Shown: positions 14,812-23,879, numbered from the stretch's first letter. The stretch: 64,000 nucleotides of DNA from Homalodisca vitripennis (GCF_021130785.1 NC_060214.1:46499001-46563000), one strand, 5' to 3'. Translations and numbers: made by a program. Notes: generated from the sequence alone by a model not told the origin.

Positions 14812-16919
14812 CAAGCAATAATAAATTTATGTATTTTACACATTTTATAAATAGAACAAACCGAAAAATCTTGTAAAACTTAATAAGTTCGAAACTTTAA
14901 ATATTTTGTTTTCTTAATAAATTTAAAATAAATAATAAACCTGTATTACTTATTTTGAACTAAAACTCGTAATCTATAACGTGGGAGGGGGTATTTTATG
15001 AATCCGTATAGGAATTCACCAAAGTTAATCAGGTCGATAAGATGAATAAACCGAGTAAAAAAGGCTTTCTACAAATGGAGCAGTAAAAAAAAGAACCGTA
15101 AATTTGTATTCTAAATACACACATGTTATATAGAGAAGAACTGGCAACTTACCAAAGTACCCAGTCATCGCTGCGGCAACATAAACAGTTTCACTGAGGG
15201 TGAAAATTATTTCTGAGTCATATAACATTATCATTCAACATTATGTAATGTACCAGATTATTAAAATACCATAGTAAGCAAATGATAAATCTTTTTGGAT
15301 GTGAGTTCGCTCTGAGTAGTATTAAATTTAATACGATTTCTTACTTTTGTCGTGTTATGTCACAAAAAATAACATTCTGTTTGAAGAATCCAGATATACT
15401 AAGGAGTAAAATGGCCCTGAAGACAATGAAAAAGTAAAAATGTGAAGAAATGAACTTACAGTAAAAATAAAATTAATAATGAGTGATATTTTAGTAACTG
15501 CATTAAGTCAAGACTGAAGAGAATGAACCCAAGGGATGTCGCTGCACAGGATCCAAGAAGACAATGACGTTACACTTGAACTAGCGAAAGAGATTAAATG
15601 AGTATGATTACCAAAAATTATAGGTCACTTCACTAAGCATTAAGAAAGTATCATTAATATTCTACATCTATACATATTCATTCTATATAATATAACATAT
15701 TTAAAATAATTACGGTAACAAAGGCTATTATTAATTGTATATTTAATGGAAATTTTTGTATTAAATTGTATTATTCATTAAAGTTCGGAAGACGTATCTT
15801 CTCAAAATCCTTATAATACATCATACTATCCCAAAATATATTTAGCAAATTTATTTTAATGGATATAAATAGATAGGAGATTTAAAACATGCTACATTTG
15901 GTACAAGTCTAAAAGTCGACAAACAATTCCAAATAGATTTACTTTACTACTGAGGCATTACTTTCATAATATGCATGTAAAAATTGACATGTAACTTATT
16001 ACTTTAAATATTACATGAGCTCTTTCCTCGACCGATTCAAAATTGAATAAGTTACAGTCAATAATAAAAATCACATTCAACCTCGATATTGAATGGATAT
16101 TAAAAAATTTGATATTTGTAGTAATCAAACACGATTTTATTCAATTATGACTAGAACAGGCAAATCTTTTGAATGTAAATTGTAAATACTGTTGCCGGTC
16201 CATAACTTGAGTTTTGTGGAGATTGTTTTAAGTATATCGGGACTTGTAACAATTACAGAGGCATCTTAAACTGAAGAGCGTGTCATGAGAAATATTTCTA
16301 GTTAAGTTTAATCTTCTTTATAGCAATATAAACATACATTTTAATACGAGTAGCTTACAGAGTTAGTAATTTAATATTTATTTACATATAATTTAACGTC
16401 GTGGTGAATGACATGACCATTGAGAAATTGGACGGAATACAACGTCCTGTATTAAATGTATATAAAATATCAGACGTCATCAGCATGTTAAACAATATGT
16501 TCAGTAATTTTTACTTATGAAACTTCATTAACTACTTAAATTCCACATTTAAGTCAATTTTACATTTAATAATCAAAACCAAATATCCTGTTTGTCTCTT
16601 TGATCATTGTAAACTTATCTCTGATGTTAGTGAAAGACCTACAGGAAGGGCAGCCACATTACTATAAATAAAAATGTATCGTTCAACAAATTTAAATAGT
16701 TGATTTACTGCTCAAGCTTGCCGCCTTTGGAACGCACTCCCCTTTGATATTTGATGTATTAAGGACCGAGCATGCTTCGGGGCGGGGGTTAGGAGATTAT
16801 TGCTGAGGGTGGCTGGTATGGTCTCTTGTTACGGTAATGGGTTCGTGTTATATGTCAATTTGTTTTATTGGTAGAAGTTTTCTAATTGTTCTTATTTTTG
16901 AAATTTGTTTGGTTTGATT

Positions 16920-16922
<3 letters not shown>

Positions 16923-16958
<36 letters not shown>
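16923..16958. repeat. (AT)n microsatellite
   Basis: AT dinucleotide run about 330 bp left of the Polinton end. Confidence 0.95.
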
Positions 16959-16960
<2 letters not shown>

Positions 16961-17279
16961 GATTTGATGGTTTACCAATAACAAATTTAACTCATTTTAA
17001 CACGATTGAAAACAAATGTGCCTTTATCTAGAAATAAAAACTTATTTGTGTTAACACTTGTTTGTTATTTTCTATGTTTTATATTTTAAATTTGATTTTA
17101 AATTAAATTAAATTTAATTTTTTAATTAATAAATTATATTCAATTTGTGATATACTAATTGCTATGAAATTCTATTCCTCTTTCAAAGGGAATTCTGGCT
17201 ACGAAAGAAATATATATACTTGCAGATTCTTGTAGCATGTAAACATGTCCTAGGAGATTTCACTTCCTATTAGTTTATA

Positions 17280-17285
17280 CCTGCG
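17280..17285. repeat. Target-site duplication, left copy (cctgcg)
   Basis: The hexamer cctgcg directly precedes the left inverted repeat and is repeated exactly after the right one (33092-33097). Six base pairs is the duplication length known for Maverick/Polinton integration by the element-encoded integrase. Confidence 0.92.
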
Positions 17286-17475
17286 AGTAGTATACTTTGG
17301 CCGTTCCTGGGACAACGCACCCGAGACCGGTTCTGGGACAAACCGTGTGAGACCGAATCTGGGACAGAATTTTTTAGAGAGCGACTAAGAGTGTGAGTAC
17401 GGGTAGTCAGAACCGCGCCGCGCGAATCACCACGCATGTCATCGCTGTCCCGCCACCGCGCAGACACCACGCGTT
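17286..17475 (+). repeat. Polinton left terminal inverted repeat
   Basis: 190 bp matching the reverse complement of 32907-33091. By eye the differences are one substitution (near 17425) and one 5-bp indel (near 17460, present on this side). It is GC-richer than the host flank. Near-identity of the two ends implies recent insertion or end homogenisation. The open frame on the minus strand here (17270-17470) is a repeat artefact, not a gene. Confidence 0.93.
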
Positions 17476-17480
17476 TTTAT

Positions 17481-18267
17481 TTACCACAATTGCGAGTATG
17501 TATGTGTTTGTGATTTACTGATCAGATCTAAATAGACGATGTTGTTTACATGGTTGTTCTGGAGCAGTTGGTTGTTTTGGTCTACAAGTGTGATTGTGAT
17601 CTGTTGAATCTTTCGTAAACCGCTCCGAAGAGGTATGTAGTGTTTTTCTTGAGGTGATTGAGATATTTTGTAGCCGTGTGGTACATTAGGGGAAAAGGAG
17701 TAGAGGATTGCTGTCTCCAAATGTTTGTGAGAGTGAACATCATGATTGACAAGACTGTTGTTGACAATATTGCAGTGTATCTCGATGACATCAACGGCTC
17801 TGAGATTCGGTGGATTCGATGCAATTACATTTTCATTTGAGTTGAAGTAAGACGATTCTTTTTGTAAGTTTGTTGCATCAGATTTTTCAAAACCTAAGAG
17901 ATCACTAACGGTTTTATCCAAGTAGAATTTAATTGGAGAATTAATTGATATTTTGTCACCGTCTTTAAAGATCTTGAAATCGTCAGAATTTATACTAAGA
18001 TTCAACGATTTTATGCAATCTCTGAAACTCTTTTCAAGTTTTTCAATGGTCCAGTAACCACATTGAAGTATCAGTGGTTTCGGAATGAAATGTATTTCCA
18101 AGTCCCAAAAAATAGACTTTTGCATGTTGCAACAAGTTGTATATGTTGTTCTCGGAGTAAAATCCAACAAGAGCCATATAATACTCTACGTTTGGATCCA
18201 AGTGGATGGGGTGTTCTAGATGGAGAGTCAGTACAGACTCAGTTCCAGTTAGTTTGAGTAATGGCAT
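17481..18267 (-). CDS. Polinton minor capsid (penton-like, jelly-roll) protein, one frameshift
   Basis: Forms the pentameric vertices of Polinton-type capsids together with the major capsid protein. The start is the ATG at 18267-18265. The N-terminus has the family-typical block PIHLDPNVEYYMALVGFYS followed by NNIYNL. The C-terminal part contains GYWTIEKLEK, then PHGYKISQSPQ and the terminal strand block ITITLVDQNNQLL. The N- and C-terminal parts lie in different frames. The switch falls at a run of six T (minus strand; about 18103-18112), where one base too many or a comparable indel breaks the gene. It is the last gene before the left TIR and lies 20 bp downstream of the 154-residue gene. 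The motif TATAAGTATA lies 16 bp before its ATG. Identification is by motif pattern; the frameshift may be real or an assembly error. Confidence 0.82.
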
Positions 18268-18282
18268 GGTTGCAGTTTTTTA

Positions 18283-18292
18283 TATACTTATA
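18283..18292 (-). promoter_or_regulatory. TATAAGTATA motif upstream of penton gene
   Basis: The minus strand reads TATAAGTATA, ending 15 bases before the penton ATG. The same decamer stands just before the 346-residue gene and in both long subterminal repeat units. A promoter role is inferred only from recurrence and position. Confidence 0.4.
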
Positions 18293-18752
18293 ATTCTATA
18301 CAAGTTTTAGATGAAGTTGCTACCATCATGGAAGTCTTCAAAACCTCTTTCCATATATTTTTTATTTCGTTGTTGAATTTTTTCTGCATTATGTATATCT
18401 TGCCTTCTAATTCACTCAATTGAACTTTGACAACCACATCATATGGCTCCACTGCTTTGCTCACTTGACCAATTCTCTGGTGGTTTTTCAATAGGAAGCT
18501 GCCCCATATCTTTTCACCATTTACGGTACTAGTGGGGACAATCTCGATCGCATTTATTATTTTTTCCGATTTTACCAAATGCGATTCCAATAATTTCTTG
18601 ACTTCGGATAAATCTTGTGAGACTTTTGATACATCACTTGCAAGCTCAATTATCTCGTCAGGAGAAGGGTCTGAATTGGGTTGAGTTGGTATTGATCCAA
18701 TTTCAATTTCGTCTCCAAATCTGTTGAAAATAAAACCACGGTTTCCATGCAT
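18288..18752 (-). CDS. Polinton protein of unknown function, 154 aa
   Basis: Intact frame from ATG 18752, no recognised family. It is acidic and serine/proline-rich near the N-terminus (residues about 15-35). A middle heptad-like stretch (about 35-70, with VSKVSQDLSEVKKLLESHL) could form a coiled coil, and a second charged helical region follows (about 110-145). Its first about 16 codons overlap the 3' end of the protease gene in another frame (18703-18752), and it ends just before the penton start region. The position between protease and penton suggests a virion accessory protein, which is inference only. Confidence 0.6.
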   Translation of the reverse strand: MHGNRGFIFNRFGDEIEIGSIPTQPNSDPSPDEIIELASDVSKVSQDLSEVKKLLESHLVKSEKIINAIEIVPTSTVNGEKIWGSFLLKNHQRIGQVSKAVEPYDVVVKVQLSELEGKIYIMQKKFNNEIKNIWKEVLKTSMMVATSSKTCIEL

Positions 18753-19074
18753 TTTTATTGTTTCTTATACTACGAAGAATATGTTCCCAGTCCTCACCAG
18801 CTGAATCTCGTCGTAGAACCTCCAGGCACAGATGTCCACAGATAGGAGGATCGTCAAACCCCTGAATACGCTCTGAGTTATAAACCAACCCTTTTGGCCC
18901 CAAGTACCTGACTACTTCTATTGGAGGATCGACATCGCCATATGAATCAAAATAGAATTTCTTTTCACCATGTTTCACATAACACGTCCAGTGAGTACCA
19001 CCAGATGAAAGGTCACCAAGATTTACAATACCACGTTCGATATTTGTAGGTTTGTCTGGAAGTAACTGTCGCAT
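18703..19074 (-). CDS. Adenain-like cysteine protease (maturation protease)
   Basis: Processes capsid proteins in Polintons and adenoviruses (C5 peptidase family). Counting from the ATG at 19074, the expected catalytic residues are all present: His28 in GGTHW, Asp43 in YFDSYGD, Gln71 in RIQGF and Cys79 in CGHLCL. From that ATG the protein has 123 residues, short for the family. The frame stays open a further 15 codons upstream (to a stop near 19120), and those codons read like the usual N-terminus (NEFRGVF just before the ATG), without another ATG. The true start may therefore lie upstream or be lost. The frame overlaps the end of the preceding basic-protein gene. Confidence 0.9.
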   Translation of the reverse strand: MRQLLPDKPTNIERGIVNLGDLSSGGTHWTCYVKHGEKKFYFDSYGDVDPPIEVVRYLGPKGLVYNSERIQGFDDPPICGHLCLEVLRRDSAGEDWEHILRSIRNNKNAWKPWFYFQQIWRRN

Positions 19075-19112
19075 GAAAACACCTCTAAACTCATTAATGT
19101 TTAATATACCTG

Positions 19113-19655
19113 CTAATTTTTATATTTCACCAAGAGACAGCGGGAAGATCTCTTTTTTTTATTCACAGACAACAATGCATCAAGCTTCCGACCAATACGT
19201 CGTTTCAACCCTCTACCCGTAGGATCTTTTTCAATAATGGTGTCTAACTCCTCATCGACTAAACTCTTTAACCAAGGTATAAATTTTTCTCTCAGTAAAG
19301 GAGCCACCTTTCTTCTTATTAATGGAGAGATGAAACGTTTACCTCCAGGAACTGACGAATCCACCATTTCCATAATTTCCTTCAAAAACCCTCCTTGTTT
19401 ATTAGATACGAGTTGGTTGTAACTTAGAAGCAATTGTAAACCTTTTTTGTTCTTAACGGCTCTAGAAACGGCTTTGTGTTGCTCTCCAGAAAGAAGTATA
19501 CGATCACTTCCGTGAGACAGCTGTTCATTAGATAATCTGATTACTGTAGGTTTCCGTCTTTTGTACGCTGTACGAAGCTTACGTTTTTGAGCTTCGGATA
19601 GCCGAACTGTATAATTATGCTGACTTTCCCATTCTATACGCTTTCTTATATACAA
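19113..19655 (-). CDS. Basic Polinton virion/core-type protein with repeated LSxxQ motifs
   Basis: About 180 residues, strongly basic (many K/R, including KRKLR, YKRRK, KKKRSSR). Four spaced copies of a short motif occur in the first half: VRLSEAQ, IRLSNEQ, ILLSGEQ and LLLSYNQ, followed by KQGGF. This pattern is familiar from uncharacterised proteins in many insect Polintons, and a DNA-condensing core role comparable to adenovirus basic core proteins is plausible but unproven. No in-frame ATG exists before the first motif. The frame as given opens with TTG at 19655, and the coding start is unresolved. It sits between the major capsid and protease genes. Confidence 0.72.
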   Translation of the reverse strand: MYIRKRIEWESQHNYTVRLSEAQKRKLRTAYKRRKPTVIRLSNEQLSHGSDRILLSGEQHKAVSRAVKNKKGLQLLLSYNQLVSNKQGGFLKEIMEMVDSSVPGGKRFISPLIRRKVAPLLREKFIPWLKSLVDEELDTIIEKDPTGRGLKRRIGRKLDALLSVNKKKRSSRCLLVKYKN

Positions 19656-19656
19656 A

Positions 19657-19666
19657 ACACTTACAT
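19657..19666 (-). promoter_or_regulatory. ATGTAAGTGT motif at the 5' side of the basic-protein gene
   Basis: The minus strand reads ATGTAAGTGT followed by TTTGTA. An identical decamer followed by ATTGTG lies at 32536-32527 just before the integrase. It looks like a variant of TATAAGTATA sharing the TAAGT core, and also like a strong splice donor (AT/GTAAGT). Function is not established. Confidence 0.3.
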
Positions 19667-19751
19667 GAAAACAATAATTGCCGCCTACTAATGAAAAAAA
19701 AAAAACATTTTTATTTTACTTTTTTTGTTTTTTGTTGTTTTTTATTTGTTT

Positions 19752-20987
19752 TTACAGGAATTTGATTATGTTTCGAGTAATTTCATATGAGAAATGTGCC
19801 TCAGATACAACGACAACATATGCTGTGGTGCCGCTGCTCCCCTGTGGAGATGCAATAGCTTTTACAAAATCTAATTCAATCTGAATGTCACTTCGTGATC
19901 TGTCTGTTGTTGGTTGATGTAGATGTGTGTCAATTACAACCAAAGGTGAGTTATCAATAAATTCTTTCAGGTTTACTAACACGTTATTGTCTCCGAAGTT
20001 TATTTTTCGGAACCCTAGGTACTGATCGTACATGATCCTGTATATACCATTAGTAATATCAAAATTCTGCAATTCCTGAGGGTACCTTTCTCCATTAATT
20101 TTCACAGACACATTTTTGATGTTGCAGCTGTCAAATCTACTAGGATCTTTTGCCTGGGTGTTTGTTCTGTTTGTCTGAAGTGCGATTATAACAAATCTAG
20201 GATTGTACACATTTCTGTAAACACTTGTAATATCGAAGCTGAACGATGAACCGAACACCCCTCTTTTGTCGATGCATTGCCATTGAAAGAAGTTGTAGAC
20301 TAAAGCATCCTTGTCACTCAGATGTTTCAAACCATCAATTAACTGGATTTTGGAAGTGCTGGTATAATCGACTATGGGGACTCGTAACACAAACGACTCT
20401 ATCACAATTTTACCATCACCAGGATCCGTTGCTGTGGACCCTGCCCCTTTCCAGTGAAACAACGCATCATTATCTTCATTCCTAGTAAATGTGATTTCAA
20501 AACCTCCCTTGTACATCGGGTAACGTAGGTGGTCAAAGAACCCTAATCCTAAATGCCCAAGTGTGCCGAGTGCTTCAAACTTCCCACCTCCTGTAAACGA
20601 TGATGAGAAACCACTACTTGAGAGTGTTTGTTTTTCAGTGTTACTGTAACTAACAATCCCATTTATAGTGCTGGTGATGCCGGGGAGTTCTACTGTGTCG
20701 ATCAATGTATTGTGTTTCCTCAGCTCTATTCTTGAAAACAAGAAGGCCGCGAAGTTGTCTACCAGTTTGACGGTAGAGTTAGTTTGATAATCCGATCCAT
20801 CAGATTTTTGCACATACTTTCCTTGAATGTGGTACATTATGCGTGAATCATAAAATGCGTCTCCATGATCCAGTTTGAATGTTGTATTGTTGTTGGGTGC
20901 ATTGAAGTTGAGCTCTGAAACTGGCATTGCAGTTCTATACTCACTTCTTGCTATACCGCTCGAAAATTCAATATACAGTTTCTCCAT
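19752..20987 (-). CDS. Polinton major capsid protein (double jelly-roll, hexon-like)
   Basis: Builds the icosahedral shell. The ATG at 20987 gives 411 residues; a frame extension to 21002 starts with GTG and was not used. Recognisable blocks are the N-terminal MPVSELNF region, FKLDHGDAFYDSRIMYHI, the SRIELRK segment, LGHLGLGFFDHLRYPMYKG near the middle, LHLQT-type strand sequence replaced here by FVIIALQTNRT, and the C-terminal FSYEITRNI end. The frame has no internal break. The nested transposon at 21012-22247 ends 25 bp upstream of the ATG, so the original promoter and leader are displaced by 1.2 kb. It is followed by the basic-protein gene. Confidence 0.9.
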   Translation of the reverse strand: MEKLYIEFSSGIARSEYRTAMPVSELNFNAPNNNTTFKLDHGDAFYDSRIMYHIQGKYVQKSDGSDYQTNSTVKLVDNFAAFLFSRIELRKHNTLIDTVELPGITSTINGIVSYSNTEKQTLSSSGFSSSFTGGGKFEALGTLGHLGLGFFDHLRYPMYKGGFEITFTRNEDNDALFHWKGAGSTATDPGDGKIVIESFVLRVPIVDYTSTSKIQLIDGLKHLSDKDALVYNFFQWQCIDKRGVFGSSFSFDITSVYRNVYNPRFVIIALQTNRTNTQAKDPSRFDSCNIKNVSVKINGERYPQELQNFDITNGIYRIMYDQYLGFRKINFGDNNVLVNLKEFIDNSPLVVIDTHLHQPTTDRSRSDIQIELDFVKAIASPQGSSGTTAYVVVVSEAHFSYEITRNIIKFL

Positions 20988-21011
20988 CACTGGTTTTACC
21001 ACTGATCACTA

Positions 21012-21050
21012 AACAAGGATATTGTGCCTTGCTCTCCACCTCCCTAGGTA
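21012..21050 (+). repeat. Left TIR of nested transposon
   Basis: 39 bp, identical to the reverse complement of 22209-22247. Confidence 0.9.
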
Positions 21051-22208
21051 TAACGCCGAATTAAGTTTCAATTGACTTTAATTCGTTTTCGAAATTTTAT
21101 ACTTCAGAATCTCTTCATCTGAAGTTAACCTTTAATTATTAAATCTGTCGTGTACTAAAGTGTACACCTGATGAGGTACGAGCTTTTTAGCTCTGAGACC
21201 GAAACAGATGGTACTTCTTGGTGTTGCTCAAGGCAACACACATTTACATTGGATGAAACGATCCGCCACTAGGGCGTTCTTACCTGATGTAAACCCCAAA
21301 TTCATAGCACTTTGCTTCTTTCCACAAACCTTCAAAATTTAGAATTTTAAATATAGAAGTGAAGTGTTGAATACTTGCACCTAACTAGTGTAACACTCAA
21401 AATTTGTATTGGTATAAGGTGTTGCGGTAGGGTGTGTAGTTCTTAAATCCTCGGTGATATGAGGTCGTCTTCTCAATCAGACGTTCAAGATCGTTTGTAC
21501 CATCAAACAGTTGCACGTTTAGGCTCTATTTCACAATTCGTGTCAGCATCTGCTTATCCGGCGATCGTGTGGGTTCCCATAGCCAAGATGGCTTTTACTG
21601 GTTGATAGCTGCGATTAAAATCAGCGTGCCCCACGTCTTTAACCCGGTTGCGCGTAATAGTGATGGGGAATTATTGACGCCATTACAGGTTATCATTTTA
21701 TAAGGTTGAAAGGGATAAACCCTTTGCCAATTGTTTTAATTACATTTAGAATTCAAAACCAAAACATCAACCTCTCCGAGCATTGATGTCGGCGCACGTT
21801 ACGTTTCGTGTGTGTCCGAATCCGTTCCGGCGTGGCTTGCATGTTCTAAATTGATTGAGCCTGCGTCAATAAATTACAACCATTCCGTCTTTCAGGATGG
21901 AGGTGTGCTTCTGTTGTTTCGACTTTGTTTAGTCTCTTCAGTCGTAGATAGGTCCGAAGACCACTACAAGACAACATTATAGTGAAAAGAAGTGATGTCA
22001 TGTCATTGATGATAATCACAATTCACTGGGCGGTACGAGCGTTCGACTCGCTTTTACATACTCCTTCTTTCTGGAGTGCCCTTTTTCAAAATTTAATGAG
22101 ACTGAACTTAAACCTCAAATGTATATAAATTTAAACTTGATTTTCTGATAAGTAGCTGAGGAGTTGCAGATTCCAGCAACTCTGCTACACAAGGTAACAG
22201 ATTACAGT

Positions 22209-22247
22209 TACCTAGGGAGGTGGAGAGCAAGGCACAATATCCTTGTT
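22209..22247 (-). repeat. Right TIR of nested transposon
   Basis: 39 bp, identical to the reverse complement of 21012-21050. The match stops where the left side continues taacgcc and the right (reversed) continues actgtaat. Confidence 0.9.
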
Positions 22248-22356
22248 TAGTAAACATTCTCTCCTCAATAAATATCAAACACCGTTCTAAACACTGATCA
22301 CTGTTCTATTATATCCTCTCTTATATATAGGGTAAAAAATATTTGCTTTCATTGCT

Positions 22357-22857
22357 TTATATATCTGATGGGTAGATACATCCTGAAGTTCCTAACCCCA
22401 TACCGAGTTTACGTTTCAACCACATTCCTCCTGTTGTTGCTAGACCGACCATACGCTCATTCAAGTCAGCATCATCTGAGGTAACCCTCTCCCAAGCTTT
22501 CTTTTGTAATATTTTGTCCGCCTCCCACCTGTCTTCTGTGTTTTTATGATCCCTATACCATATATCATGCTTCTTACAAGCTTCATCGAGGGGATTAATT
22601 CCCTTATCTCCCCTAGCAAGTCTCTTGTCAAGCTGGGTGCCGGGCCCACAGTAGTTGTACGTATCAAGATTCCAGTTCTTGGGCGCATGTAACTCGAATG
22701 GTAACTTGTTAATGATGTCGTTCAAAAGCCCTTTACCTTCTATAACATGTTCAGGCAAAACAGACAAACATCTGACTAGGTACTTCAACCCTTTAGGTGT
22801 AGCAATTAGGTCTTCCATTTCATCGTGAAGGAAATCAACCACAGACAGTTTTTTCAT
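22357..22857 (-). CDS. Phospholipase A2-domain virion protein (parvovirus VP1u-type)
   Basis: 166 residues from the ATG at 22857; the longer frame to 22914 opens with TTG. The calcium-binding loop reads YCGPGT (residues 69-74) and the catalytic helix reads ACKKHDIWY with the His97-Asp98 pair. These match the viral PLA2-like domain known from parvovirus VP1 and from many Polintons/adintoviruses, where it is thought to help membrane passage during entry. After the domain comes a helical segment and a glycine-rich C-terminus. Its 5' end overlaps the 3' end of the 346-residue gene (22835-22857) in another frame. It is the last gene upstream of the nested transposon and the major capsid gene. Confidence 0.88.
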   Translation of the reverse strand: MKKLSVVDFLHDEMEDLIATPKGLKYLVRCLSVLPEHVIEGKGLLNDIINKLPFELHAPKNWNLDTYNYCGPGTQLDKRLARGDKGINPLDEACKKHDIWYRDHKNTEDRWEADKILQKKAWERVTSDDADLNERMVGLATTGGMWLKRKLGMGLGTSGCIYPSDI

Positions 22858-23875
22858 TATGAAAGTTGTTGTTCCCAGCTTCTTCCTGAGCTTGAATGTA
22901 GTGTAACCTGTCAATGAGGTCTTTGAAGTTCTTTATGTACCTATATTCGACCGGACTTTCATTGTAAACCTTTAACCCTGAACCAATTGTTGCCACTTTT
23001 CCATTCACCAACTCATCCCAAATAGGTTTTATCATATGTTTCCACTTTGGTCCTTGACTTGATTTGGGACGATTACTTTTGGGATTGTTTCTTTGGAAAA
23101 GCGAGTTTGTCCTCACCAATATGTCCTTGTAAGAGTTCCAGTCTTCATCGGTGTACAGATCCTTCTCTACTATATTGTTTTTCGTCAACAATCTCCAAAG
23201 ACCCTCAGTCCCTTTGTATTTCTTTTGAGAGCTGACTAATATAATGTCATCATAATCAAATGTAATCGGTTCGGATCCGATCATCGGCTGCTCTAGATTT
23301 TCATCGTACCAAATACCAAACTGTTTGTCGTTGGATTTTGGAAGGTATCGGGCTCCTAGAGAACCAAGTGTTACTACTTTAGAATCCATCAACTGTTTCA
23401 TCGATTGCTCTTGAGGTTGTACTTCTGGCTCATCATCGTAATCTACATCCTCAAACGTTCGACGATCTGATGCTTGAGGTTGAAATCTTACCAACTGTTT
23501 CATACGGTTTTGACTACGTATCTTTTGTGTTTCCAATTCTCTATGTTGTTGTTCCCTAATGGCTCTGGTGATTGGTTCGTACTTTTTCTCATTTTCACGA
23601 ACATCTTCTAACTCTTTGAAATGGGTCTGAGCAAACTCACTTTGTAATTTCCGGTTTAACTCATCCAACTTTCTAGCTTTAGAAACAGTGAGCGGTCGAT
23701 CATGTGTTATTGATATGTTACGATTGGCAGACGTCTCATTAGCATTTGATGATATAGTATTTTTGTTTGAGAAGTTTTTTAATTCATTCTGTTCAGCACA
23801 TTTGAACTTTGCAGCCAAGACACTCTGAATTTTTTCAAGTCGCCTTGCTTCTTTTGCGTCTAGTTTATTCGCCAT
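22835..23875 (-). CDS. Polinton-associated protein of unknown function, 346 aa
   Basis: Intact frame from ATG 23875. The first half is charged and helical (KEARRLEKIQ, KARKLDELNRKLQSEF), consistent with coiled coil. An acidic linker with DVDYDDEPE lies around residues 143-151. The second half carries a compact conserved-looking block: FGIWYDEN, then FDYDDIILVSSQKKYKGTEG, then GLWRLL and YTDEDWNSYKDIL, and finally RPKSSQGPKWKHMI. The C-terminus has DRLHYIQAQEEAGNN. This block recurs in uncharacterised proteins of insect Polintons as I remember them; no biochemical function is known to me. It starts 50 bp downstream of the palindromic repeat array, with a TATAAGTATA motif 5 bp before its ATG. 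Confidence 0.75.
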   Translation of the reverse strand: MANKLDAKEARRLEKIQSVLAAKFKCAEQNELKNFSNKNTISSNANETSANRNISITHDRPLTVSKARKLDELNRKLQSEFAQTHFKELEDVRENEKKYEPITRAIREQQHRELETQKIRSQNRMKQLVRFQPQASDRRTFEDVDYDDEPEVQPQEQSMKQLMDSKVVTLGSLGARYLPKSNDKQFGIWYDENLEQPMIGSEPITFDYDDIILVSSQKKYKGTEGLWRLLTKNNIVEKDLYTDEDWNSYKDILVRTNSLFQRNNPKSNRPKSSQGPKWKHMIKPIWDELVNGKVATIGSGLKVYNESPVEYRYIKNFKDLIDRLHYIQAQEEAGNNNFHNEKTVCG

Positions 23876-23879
23876 GTTG

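Larger units (their letters stand above)
8276..17279. other. AT-rich gene desert left of the Polinton
   Basis: About 9 kb with no supported gene on either strand; only microsatellites are individually callable. Patches of higher GC at about 13150-13600 and 16620-16870 look like old transposon fragments because their composition differs from their surroundings, but I could not assign a family. Confidence 0.45.
21012..22247. mobile_element. Nested non-autonomous DNA transposon (TA target, 39-bp perfect TIRs)
   Basis: The ends 21012-21050 and 22209-22247 are perfect inverted repeats of 39 bp beginning aacaaggatattgtgcc, flanked by TA on both sides (21010-21011, 22248-22249). No transposase-like reading frame exists in the 1236 bp, so it is non-autonomous. 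TA flanks suggest mobilisation by a Tc1/mariner-type transposase, but the sequence could also be read as CACTA-like (cactaaac at the left edge) with an imperfect right end. It lies between the PLA2-domain gene and the major capsid gene. Confidence 0.85.

Noticed and set aside
17270..17470. 66-codon minus-strand frame
   Set aside because: Lies in the left TIR and is duplicated as part of a plus-strand frame in the right TIR; a repeat artefact.
21012..22247. CACTA-type classification of the nested transposon
   Set aside because: The left edge reads cacta but the right edge ends tagta instead of tagtg and no 3-bp target duplication is seen; TA-flanked ends fit better.
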